A stretch of DNA of 64,000 nt from Jackrogersella multiformis (Eukaryota; Ascomycota; Sordariomycetes; Xylariales; Hypoxylaceae): assembly GCA_902806575.1 (NCBI GenBank), contig CADCXD010000002.1, positions 744,001 to 808,000 on the forward strand. The letters are read 5' to 3'. Position 1 is the first letter of the stretch. Each line of letters begins with the position of its first letter. The position numbers and the translations under genes were made by a program. Positions 1-10,703 of this stretch are shown here, piece after piece. A model generated the notes under the pieces. It was not told the DNA's origin. It did not search any database and was given only the letters and a program-made list of their open reading frames with translations.

Positions 1-1718
1 GGAGAAAAGCCAAAACGGTCGCCTTCGCAGCCCCGACTTACGTTGACTATAGTGACATAGATTATTCCACCGATGAGGAGGATGGCGATGGTGAAAATGA
101 TAAGCAAGCCCAAAAGAAGGATTCGCAACAGACGCAGCAAAAAGAACAGGCAACCTCTCAGAAATCTGCGGATGATGTCTTAGATGATGAAACCGCAAAG
201 GTAGAACCGCTCAAGACCCGAGGTCCGCAGAAACAGGTTAAAGCAGAGTCCGGCAAGGTCGAAGAAAGAGGTAGAGCGGATTCAATTACTACAAGCGAAC
301 TTCGCAGGGATAGCAACGAGATATTCGATGCTAAGCCAGAGCGTATTACAAGGAACGGCACTGTCAGAAACACAGACTCCTTCTTCAAGGACGAAACAAT
401 AGAGACTAAAAAGATCACACTGACTCCTGGGCTGTTACGGGATGACAACGAGGCTCGGGTCTCGAGCGACTCAAAGGACTCTTCATTACGGCAACGACAG
501 AGCTTAGAAAAGGATCTCGCTCCTGACAAAAAGGAAGAAAAGAAGAAGAAGGAGAAGGAAAAGAAGCCAAGCGTCATCCGGAGTTTCTTCTCGAGGAAAG
601 ATAGGAAAAAATCCATTGACGAGGACGACGACTCGTTTGGCAAGAGATCCCTGGATACCGCCGCTGAAACGGCAGAGAAAGAGGCGGAGGACGCGCAAGC
701 CACCGAAGCCGATTCGTCGCCTGAAAAAACGGGGACGCCACAACGGAATACAAGCAAGCTTCAGAAGAATATGTCTAGAACCGATCCCTCGCCAACACGC
801 AGGCCTTCTGTTTCAGCGTCACAGGCAGGCACAGAGCGCGGTCCCTTGCTAGCTTCGGAACCTAGGATTAACAACGTATCCAACGTACCGCCAGTGACTC
901 TGAGAATGGTAGAGTCCGATCAACCTGAAAGCCAAGATCGGTCTTTGCAAAAGAGAGAGAGATCCAATTCGAAATCTCTTCTCTCCAAGGAAAGTAAACC
1001 ACCGAAGGTTACCAAGGCGAAATCGCGGGTTGAGCTGGATGACTTTGACTCTCCCGAGGAAGACATTCCAGAGCCAGTCAATTCTCCCCCCGAGCCCAAA
1101 CAGCAGCCGTCCGAAGAGAGACAAATACGGCCCGGTTTGCCAGGGGCGTATCCGGATAGCTACGTCGGTACCCAAACGTCCGTGTCCGAAATCAGTGACC
1201 AAGCCTCAAAGGCTCAACGTCCTAGTGCCGAAGAGCGCCTATCAGAATCTCCTGTTCAGGTATCACCGATCATGTCGTCCAACCCACCTGCTCTCATGGT
1301 CGATACTTCTAGTCAGGAAGACCGTTCCTCCCCCGTGTCGTCGCCATCGCCGGAACTCGTGGATATTGATGACCGAACTCATGGGAAGCAAGACTCCATG
1401 ACAACATCGACGTCAGCCACGACTACGTCGACTTGGAACGATACCAACCTCCGCGCATTCTTCGACTCGAGCTCTGATATTCGAGACTTATTGGTGATTG
1501 TCTATGACAAGACCGATGTACCACCTGCCGGCCCCGATCATCCCGTGGTAGGCTCATTGTTCCGAGAGCAAAATGCAAGGTTAGCCGAAATCACAACAGT
1601 AAGTTTCCACCGACATGGCTCATTACGGTGTTGGCCCGAACTAACACTGATATAGCAACTGGATAACATGCTTGGCGACTGGCTAGCCCGGAAGCAACGT
1701 CTCCGAGGCACGGTCTAA
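1..1718 (+). CDS. C-terminal part of a Tea4/Bud14-like cell-polarity protein (5' end outside window)
   Basis: The reading frame is already open at base 3, so the start and N-terminal part lie upstream of the window. Two exons are seen: 1-1598 and 1656-1718, separated by a phase-0 intron (1599-1655) with a CTAAC branch point 5-10 nt before the TATAG acceptor. About 550 residues are visible. Most are disordered and rich in Ser, Pro, Glu, Lys and Asp, with a charged KKEEKKKKEKEKK stretch. Two parts look conserved. A KTVAF motif (bases 12-26) fits the RVxF docking consensus for protein phosphatase 1 and is followed by an acidic patch. The C-terminal block (NLRAFFDSSSDIRDLLVIVY to NMLGDWLARKQRL) is probably folded. 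I remember this arrangement from fungal SH3 proteins of the Tea4/TeaC/Bud14 class, which bring PP1 to growth sites. The SH3 domain itself would be upstream and is not seen, so the family name is an inference. Confidence 0.5.
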
Positions 1719-3926
1719 AGCTTTATCATTTTTTTCATTTCAACGTTCGCATGAGGCTGGCGTTCCTTCCGATTACGTTGCTCATTGTATAGGCTACGAA
1801 CTGTTTTTTTATGACCCGACTTTCGATTCTTAACGGATTCTCTCCGGTTCTTCCCTTCTTCACATGGAGTGGCGCACGGAGTAAGGGGGCGGGTTGACTT
1901 TTTTGTCCCGCCGCGGGTGGGTGGTTCAGGGGGAGAAGCAAACCAAATACCATCATGGAAACACTATCCGATTTTCCTTCTGATCTCCTTTGTTTGGAGA
2001 ATGGTCTACGAGTATAGTATTGACCGACGACGTGGGAGGTCCTTTTCCCGCGGAGCGACGTGGCAAGATCATGGGTGCATTTTTGTCCCGGCCAGGTTGG
2101 TTTGGCCAAAGGGAGAGCCTGTTTGATTACTTCATACTGGGGTTGTAACTCTAGTTTCGTATATAGCAACCGCGCTGTATATACCGTCGCCATCCGCCGC
2201 ATACCAACTAGAAGGCATGCTCTCAGCGTACTCTCCGGCTGGGCGTGGGTTGACGGCTGCTATTTCTCAAATCCGACCACGGCTATAGTGGTACTACATA
2301 GACGACGAATTTCTCATGTATCGTGACTGCGCTTTTTATAATGTGTCGATACGTCCTTGGGTTGACCAGCCCGAGTAATGGAAAGATGGTTGTATCCAGT
2401 CGCTTGCAAATGGGACTAGGGCTAGGTAGATGAGATCTATATCACAAAATACCACAGGGGATTGATTATATGACCTAGTAGATTCATCTATGTCGCTGTA
2501 TCGATTCTTAACTCTGTAGTGCGACCTATAGCGTGAGTACATAATAAATAATAGCCAGCCAACGAGCCTCCCATCACCCCGAACGAAGCCACCGAGCGGT
2601 CCGAAGCGACGGGTCCGCGGCATCCAACACAACGCTCCATCTAACCCGGATCGAGACGTTCTTCTCGTACACGGTCGTCAGCCTCCCGGTGCCGTCGTTT
2701 TGGATCTACGGCGGCCGTGGTTAGTAGTGTACGCAAGCGAAAAAATATGGAGCTGGTGAAAGGGGTCGCGTGGGAGACTCGCCTCGTAGTGCATAGAGTA
2801 GCCGGTCTTGTTTTGCGGCATGGCTGCGGTTGTTTGATTTGGTTTGGTCTGTTTCATTCTGTTCTGTTCTAGGAGACTGGGAGAGCGGGCTTCGGGAGCG
2901 ATATAGCATCGACAATCACCTATCCCAATTCGTCGGATCTGGCTCGGACACGAAAAGCTTCCCCTTGAGGAACTCGCGCGCTTTATATCTCTCTATCTCC
3001 CCAACGCACCCTAGCCAGCTACCTACCCTAAGTACCTACGTAGTCGACGCGGAAAATCCGGCCGCCATGAAGTCATAGACGCCTCCGCGACGGACCCCGT
3101 TTCGCAATGCTGACCTCAAGAAAGACCCGACCCGACCTGCCGCGCTCCTAGTGAACGAGACGAAGGATTCCGACCTGCAGCGCCGGCGCCGAGTTTCGCG
3201 GGCCCCCCGCCGCGCCGCGTAGATGCGGCCATGTCATAGCGTCGCGATCTGCGGCAGGTGCGGACGAGTGCGGGAAATCGAAACTCCGCGGAAATAGAAT
3301 GGATAATGGATAATGGACAATAGATAATGGAGAATGGATGATGGACAAGGGGTTGCTTGTTTTGACAGCTACGGTCTACCCAAGCTTGCATGGTGGAACT
3401 TGCGTCGCAGAATTAGGCCATGATGATTGCTGGTGTCAGTAATTTACCTACCTAGACTACTTGCTGATGCATGTAGAGTATGTTGTAGGGTGGTCGGGAG
3501 GAGCGTAGTCCGTTCCTGTTCCTGGGGTGGCGTGGCGTCAGTTCGATGTCATCGCTGTGCTTGTCGTGGTCATGCTCTGGGAGCCCTGGGACATGATTCA
3601 ACGGGTACCTCTCATAGTTCATTATATTACCCGTTGTTGGGTTAACTCTTATTACCGATTTAGTATAGTACTAGTAATGGGACTTAGGGCAACTATCAGA
3701 ATCAAGATAAATTATGGTCCAAGATGACGAAGGGTCGGATGGTCAGCGCTGAGGGGACGTTGCCAATGGTAAGAAAATTACGAATCATGCCGTGGAGAAA
3801 ACACTCAATAATAGAATCTCCGGTAGCAGTTGATATTGAATTTCTCCATCGATTATATCTATCTAGGTCTAGCAGATGATCTAGCTTCATGGAAATCGGC
3901 GCGAACCGCCATCTCTCGGATCGTTT
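1719..3926. other. Intergenic, no gene recognised
   Basis: This is convergent intergenic DNA between the 3' ends of the polarity-protein gene and tfc4. Short open frames on both strands show no family resemblance. It holds a GC-rich patch around 3080-3290 and a small TGGATAA-type repeat at 3301-3350. Confidence 0.6.
3301..3350. repeat. Degenerate TGGATAA minisatellite
   Basis: About seven imperfect copies of a heptamer related to TGGATAA lie in tandem, just downstream of a GC-rich patch. The tract is non-coding. Confidence 0.7.
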
Positions 3927-6900
3927 CTACAGAACCATATACTTCTCGGTGACGGCGTTAACGGCGTCCACATCTCCACCCGTCCAGCAGATCTGCCCTA
4001 AGTTATACGCCGCTTCCTGCGTCAGGTCGTTCCTCCCCATGATGCCGTTTCCGGAGTCGTCAGGTATCTCCCTAAGAGCGCGCCGGTAGTATTCGGCGGC
4101 AAGATGGGGGATACCGACGGCGTGGTAGCTCCGCGCGAGGTTGTAATGTGCTTCTTGCCTCAGGGCCGTATCTGGCGAGGCCAGTTTCAAATCGTAGTAT
4201 TGGTGTAGAAAATGGAAGCCCTGGACTAGAAGATATTGCCGATTCTCGGCTTGCCTCTTTAGTGCATAGTGCACATAACAGTGGCCGACGCTGAGGATAA
4301 CCATGGTGTTATGCGGAGCCAGGCTATAGGCCCTCATGAAGTAGTCTGTGAAGATATTAGCACCTCAATGGAATACTAGTCATGGAGAGTTGTCCCAGAG
4401 ATCTTGTTGCTTACTCAGCGCGTAGGTGAAACTGTTGGATATAAACAAAATATATCCATAGAGCATTAACAATGTGATGTCTGGCACCTTGCCTTGAAAA
4501 ACTCTACCGGTAGACGCTCCTTCATCGTCCCCGCTGACATCAGCCCCTGCCGCGGTAATAGTGTGGTCCATGAGCTTGATCTGTCGTAGCATATACTTCT
4601 GCACAGGACCAGAAGCATACCATGATGCTGGGGATGGACATAATCTGGACAGGGCAGAAAACATTCGGAAGGGTTCCGTGTCATACTGATATTCCCTCAT
4701 GATCCAACGAGCTGAGGCAACACACGTCTCTTCGTCTCTACCACGCAACGCGCAAGCTATTATTTGTTAGCCGCAGCTCGTCAAAACTCAAAAAGGAGGT
4801 CTTACCAGCCCATGCCACGTGTATTAGAAACATGTCTTCTTTAGACTTTGAGAATATCGTAGTATCCCGTGCAGACTCGCATACTTTGTATGCCTCCTGG
4901 AATCGCCCAGTCTGAGCCAGACCGATCGCGTACTCGAGAAAAAGGTCCAGCCACTCATCAAAGGGAACACCTCTATAACTGACAGCCACCTGCTTGGCTT
5001 GTTTATCGGCAGCCGAGTTCTCTGGGTTTAGGTCTATATTTGAATTAGCGAATATTTACTTGCCGGACAATCAAAACGTACTGTGTGATAGACGTTGTGC
5101 CATCGCTATGAGGTTAGGATTGCCCTTTTGTGCCTCGATCTTCTCGCGAGCCTGGTGTATACCAAAATGTGCCAGATACTTGTCCCAGGAGTAAAACTCT
5201 TTGTACGATCTAAAGTCATTAACGAGTTCTCGTGCCGCAGACATGAATGCACTGGAAGGGCCCTTGGTGTCATCGTTAGACGAAGTCCTAGATTCATGTA
5301 CGACTTGCCATGCTTCGGCGAGTTCGTTGGCCCTCTTCTTCTCTTCCAGTTGCAATTCTTCAGTCCGACCGAACACTCTACGTCGTCGCATTGCTGGGTT
5401 CGGCGATGCTTTGAGTTTTCGCTCTTTCGGTTTCGGTTTTGGTTTCTCGACTTTCGGTTTCAGTTGACGCTGGGTTCTCTTTGGCTTTGGTTTCTGGATC
5501 TTTTCAGTGCCGGGTACTAGTGGATGCACAGGTAGTGCAATCTCATCTTCTCCTTCTCGGTCGTCGTCGTTATCCTCTCCCAGCTCTTGTTCCTCCTTGC
5601 GAGCCTGTTCGCGAACTTCCTGCAACCTGATAGCTTCATTCACAAGGATGTAGGCTTCTCTCTCTTCCCTCGCCGCCTCATACATCTTTGCCAGTTCGTA
5701 GCGTGCATCAATGCAGGCCTCGCTGTTTGATTCATCCTGGTCGATGGCGGTGGTAAAGCATTCCTCGGCCTGTCTTTTATCCCCGGCATTCAAATAACAC
5801 CGGCCCGCTCGGACGAGAGACTCGGTATCAAGGAGATCGGGTTCTCGGAGCGACTCATAAAAGTGCAGGGCCATTGGTAGACGGCCTGCCTCATACAATG
5901 CTGAAGCTCCTTCGAGCAACAGATGTGGACACTCGGAAAGTAGCTCAAGTCCATTGGGTTGGTCTGGATCAATGAATTTTAAGTGACGCTGGTGTCCGTT
6001 AGTCTTCTCAGAAGTAACCTAGGGGGAGGAGTTGTGTGCAATCTCACCATTGATTCATCCTCTTGACCAAGTTTGAGGCGATACACAGCAAGCTTCATCC
6101 TCATTTCTAGCGGAAGGCCTTTGCCGTACGACGAGGCTGGGTATTTCTTGTCTTGGTAATGTTCTACTTCTAGCCGTCGTGTGCTGTCCACATCCCATTC
6201 GCAATCGTCATCTCGACTATCCCAGAATGCCTCATCAGAGCGAGTTAGGAGCCATCTGGATAGTGATCTTAGTTCATGAATAGCGTCTTTGAATCGTCCG
6301 ACGTAGGCAAGAAGTTCGACAAATATTTTGATATCTTGCCAATCGAAAGGGTAGCGAGAGTCGAACCCATTTTCTTGGAAATGAGTAATACAGCGGCGAT
6401 ATGACTCTATTGCTACCCTAGGCTTGTCTGCGAATCGGGCTTTACCGGTGTCTGCAAGCAAAACACAGCCTTCAGCTAGGCCTCGTAGAGCATATACGTC
6501 AAAGGCGCAATTTTCGAGGAGGAATGTATAATCCCCGATGGCCTTCTTTAGATGACCTAATTCAATTGATAGTGCGGCCCTTCCATGGCGCGCTGGTCTA
6601 TGGCTGCTGTCAATCTTCAGGGCTTGAGAATAAGAAAGGACAGCTTCATCAGTAAGGCCTTCATCCTCCGGGTGTTCGTCTCGTAATCCGATGGCTAGCT
6701 CTGCACAGTCGAGCCACCCGTCGATTATTTGCGGCTGTAGGTTCGTGGCAAACCACTTTGCCCTATAATGCCCTTGTTTATCTCCCTTTTCCTGCAGGAA
6801 CGAGGCCAACAGAATCCAGGCGCGGTAGGTCTCGGCATTGATACGGATGGCATCATGCACATACTCGATAGCTTCATCAATACGCCCATCCATGTACGCG

Positions 6901-7781
6901 TTGGATGCCATGTTAAGCCGATATTTGATATCACCCGTTGGCTCGGCAGCCTTCCGAGGGCCACGCTTTCTCGTGCCCCGACCTCCACGGTTGCCTCGAG
7001 AGCGTTGCGGTTTATCTTCGATATGAAAGTAGTTTTTCTCGAGCCCACGCCCGGTAGGAAGCTTTGGTAAAGGCTTCTCAGAATTGAGCTGGTTCTGTCG
7101 TTCAAGCAGCGGGTCCGTTGTGGTGCCCACAGGGCCAAAATCATCGTCTTCGGCCATCGCTTGGCTCGTTGCATTAATTTGCGACTCGTTTAAGCTAGCT
7201 GTTGGGATTTGTGGCTGGGAAAGAGCATCGACATTAGGGACCCCCAGGTGTAATTGAGGAACCGAGGGATCCGTAGAAGCACCGGTGGAAGGGAATCCTA
7301 AAGCCTCCAGCTGTGTACCGGTTGCACTCAGGGGTGCATGCTGGCGTGCTGCTGGCGGTCCTAGTACGGTAGGTTGATTATTATATGACTCCCAGCTGAT
7401 ACCATGACCTAGTACATGCGGTATTTCTGATGATTGCTTTCTCCAAACAGGCTGGACGCCTTGAAATTCTTGGGCCATGGGTGGTTGAGTTGATGAGCCG
7501 CTCGGTTTGGGGAGCAAAACTCTATTGTTGGGCCTAGAGAACAATGATTCTGATGTTGCGCCTGGCGAGGGTCTCATGGCACTTGGCATACGACCCGGAT
7601 CTGTACTATGTCTTGAGTTCTGAGTGGTCTCTATGTTGTCCTTACCGAAAACTGGAGCTTGCGCCTGGCCAGGAGGTATCGTGGTGCTGCATGGTTCAGC
7701 AGTCGGCACATCAGGCTTGTCCGGCTTCTGGGTGAAGTGTGCCTGGAGGGCGTCAAATGTCGAAGAAAACCGGTGGCTCAT
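3927..7781 (-). CDS. tfc4: TFIIIC subunit Tfc4 (tau131/Sfc4), TPR protein
   Basis: This is the TPR subunit of RNA polymerase III factor TFIIIC. It bridges promoter-bound TFIIIC to TFIIIB for tRNA and 5S rRNA transcription in the nucleus. Five exons on the minus strand: 7781-6048, 5988-5082, 5033-4806, 4756-4415 and 4345-3927. They join to 1209 residues, and every junction keeps frame and has GT-AG ends. Residues 1 to about 280 are low-complexity and disordered, ending in a basic Gly/Arg-rich patch. TPR helices start near residue 284 (KYRLNMASNAYMDGRIDEAI) and run on through exon 1. An acidic stretch and then a Lys/Pro-rich basic stretch (about 710-780) split the TPR arrays, as is usual in this family. 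TPR repeats resume to the C-terminus (SLAPHNTMVILSVGHCYVHY). The start is the first ATG of the long open frame. Family recognition is from memory but consistent over the whole length. Confidence 0.88.
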
Positions 7782-8789
7782 GGTGACAGAATTGTGAGAA
7801 GCAATACCTAGCTAACTAGGGATCCGCTTTGTCCGCAAATTATATTTCTTAGTTGACTTATATATCTCGGCTGGATCTTGAACGCAGCTGCATCAACGTC
7901 TCGTATAAAAGTCGCATATCCAGACCTAGCCCCAATCAGTAGGTGTGAGCGGCGAGAGATTGATCGTGACCATTCCGGATGAGCCTGCGCACGGATTTAC
8001 GAGAATGGATTAACCTTGGGTTATCATGAATTTCGTCAAATAAGTACGATGCATGGGGAAGGTTGAAAGTTGGTAGATGAATGAGTGAGTGTAAGTCGTG
8101 TAAGTCAAGTTTTGTAAGAGTGAGTTTGAAATTGGTCTACGGAGTATAAGTGGCAAGTTTTACCGATTAGCGAAACTTTCCGGCTATCTAGGTACCCACA
8201 AGCCTGTACATGCAATTAGCCGAGGAATCGGCCAAACATCTCCATTTAGACGGGGGTATCGATATCTGGAGTTTTCAACTATCTAGAAGGTACATAGCAC
8301 TCTTCACGATACCTACCTAGGTACCTATGTACCTAGGGTGTAGGTGCCAAGATGTAGGTACCAACCAACATAGGTAGGTAGCTTTAATCGTCAGCTTACT
8401 GGTTACATATATCGCCTCTGGCTGGAAGACTCTCATTTCGGGTTTGAATAGGAATATCACGTTTTATAATCTGTATACACGTATACCTTACACCATTAGC
8501 CTCATTTGCCTTTGCATCTCCTTTATGGTCGTATCTGGTCATCCTATCTTTAGCTGCCATCACTGCATTCCCGACCCTCTTCCCGGACGTGAAAAGCAAA
8601 CCTTTTCCTAGGCTTCCATAATCGGTTTTATTAAACCCCCCGGATGAGGGGAATTCCCAATCCATCATTACCAGGAGGCCTATGGCATAGTGAAGATTCT
8701 CAGAACAGCCCATGCGCAAGCTTCTTCAAATTCAAATTGTTGTTAGATCATTGGCAGCGGCTAATTCCTTTATTATTACGGTGCAGCGG
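7782..8789. other. Intergenic: tfc4 upstream region and vts1 3' flank
   Basis: No gene is seen. The stretch should carry the tfc4 promoter and the vts1 3' UTR. It includes a cluster of TAGGTACCTA-type palindromes at 8310-8381. Confidence 0.6.
8310..8381. repeat. Cluster of TAGGTACCTA/CCTAGGTA palindromic motifs
   Basis: The stretch is built almost only from TACC and TAGG tetramers in both orientations (CTACCTAGGTACCTATGTAC and variants). It belongs to the dispersed intergenic family described in the findings. Confidence 0.8.
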
Positions 8790-10703
8790 CTAGGCCAGCT
8801 TGCCATCTGCCTTGGCCTCTGTCCGTACGTTAGTGGTCGCACCAAATTACCTTAGGGCCGAGGACAATTACCTTTGACCTGGTCGAATACCTTCAGCATC
8901 TTCCTTCGCGCTCCAAGAGCGTTCACACCACGCTCCTCCAGAGCCTTATCATCAAGCTCAACAAGCTCTGTCCACTTCATATCCTTGAGGTTGTCTGTAT
9001 ACTTGTGCAATCTAAGGCTTCGCAACCATGCCGGTATATCTTGTAGGAGAGTTGGGTCAGTTGGATCCTCTGGAGGCTTCGAAGTACCACGACGCCCGCG
9101 AGGCGAGCGGCCACGAACCATGTCAGAGTGATCGGATAAGTAACCCTCGGGAACGCCTACGCCAAGCTGACCCATGTTGATCGCGCCAAGCCCGTTGTTT
9201 AAGAGTGGATTCTGAGAGCCATCATAGGCACTCAAGAACCCGTTGTTCTGAGGGGAAGCAAAAGGCACCTGGCCAAAACCTTGCTGCATTGCTAGTCCAG
9301 GAGAGTTTGGACGAGACCGATGGGTCGCGAACCCACCCATGGCCTGATGGTTGTGCAAGGCAAGCATCTGATCTCGACTTAGCACCTGGCCAAGCTCGTT
9401 CACCATAACGATGTTCGCGCCGGGCATGTTCGGCCCCTGAATCTGACCCTGACCAGGTGCATCGTTAGAACGAGCCCTTCGATACTTGCGGACATCGTCA
9501 AGGGCAAAACGGTTGTTAACGGTTGACAGAGCTGCAAGCTTCATGGCCGTCGCATTGGCAACCATGTCTGCCTGGTTCGGAGTACCGTTGCCAGTATTGA
9601 ACGACGCAACCATAGGAGTGTTCACCATAGAGGCCCAGTTTCCACCCCCAGCAGCGTACGGCGAAAGGAGGGGCAGGTCGTTAGACTTGTCTGGGCCATT
9701 GAGTGTTGTATTCTGGATGCCGTTATTGCCTAGCTGGGGGCGAGGTGATCTTAAGCCTGCAGAGGGAGGCGGCTGAACAAACTGGCCCATGGGAGTCTGA
9801 CCTGAAGACGACTTAGGTTGTGAAGCGTTTTGATCGTTACCCCAAGGCGATGCGGGGTTCTGCGCATTGGGATCAAGTCCATCAGATGGCGCAGAGATGG
9901 CTGGCCCGCCCAGGGGGCTTCGTATATCGACAGCTGTACTGTTGCGGTTTGAAGGGGGCTGGTTTCCAGTCTGCTGGGTGAACTTGGCCTTTTCGGTGGC
10001 AATAGCAGCCGCGGCATCAGGGAACATAGCATTGATAGTCGATGGGTCAAGTCCCGAATGCCTCTTGGCCGATGCTTGTGGCTGCGAAAGGGAATTCCTA
10101 GCTGAGCCAACGTTCAGCTTGTTCATAGCATCGCTCAAACGATTTGACATCGGATCTACGGAATACAATATTTGTTAGTTACCGTATACAAGGCAGGGGG
10201 GGTTCACTTTACGTACCCTTATCAAAATTTGCTGGTGACAGCACACCTGACATGGGGTGATTTTTCCCCATCTGCTGAAGCACCTGGATGAAGAAACGGA
10301 TTTGGACCTGAGTAGTCTGCTGCAGCAACGCATACAAAGCAGCAGTCCGCTCAGCCTCGGACAAGACCCGAAACCACTGTTCAATAGCACTGAGCTCGTC
10401 CTTGAAGTCCTGGTCGAGGGTAGCAGCAGCCATTTCTTCCAGAGTAGTCTCATACTGGTCAATATCGGCAATCCATTGCTGGGTTACTTTATCCTGCGGA
10501 TCCGAATCGGCACCCCCCTGACCCTGGCCTTGCTGGCCGTAGAAATCCGAAGAGGGGCGGATGCGGTTCGACGTCGCGGGTCCAGCAAGGGCAGCCATGT
10601 CAGCGGATGCGCGAAGGTGATGATTGTTGGTAGCAACCGTTCGCGAGGAAGGTGGACGTAGCGATGAGGCAGTCGAAGCCTCCGGAGTGCTGTTACGATT
10701 CAT
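8790..10703 (-). CDS. vts1: SAM-domain RNA-binding post-transcriptional regulator Vts1
   Basis: Vts1/Smaug-type proteins bind stem-loops in target mRNAs through a SAM domain and recruit deadenylation. Three minus-strand exons: 10703-10217, 10155-8872 and 8818-8790. They give 599 residues with in-frame GT-AG junctions, and the introns carry CTAAC branch points. The short last exon encodes only the tail EAKADGKLA. Residues about 75-162 (QWIADIDQYETTLEEMAAAT onward) form the conserved N-terminal helical region. The middle, about 165-500, is disordered and rich in Asn, Gln, Pro and Gly. The SAM domain occupies about 528-590 (DIPAWLRSLRLHKYTDNLKD, then GARRKMLKVFDQVK). A basic SPRGRRGTSK patch precedes it. 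Domain order and length fit ascomycete Vts1. The gene is tandem with tfc4, in the same orientation. Confidence 0.92.

Noticed and set aside
158..757. 199-codon Ser-rich minus-strand frame
   Set aside because: It is antisense to the charged, continuous plus-strand frame of the polarity-like protein and is a composition shadow.
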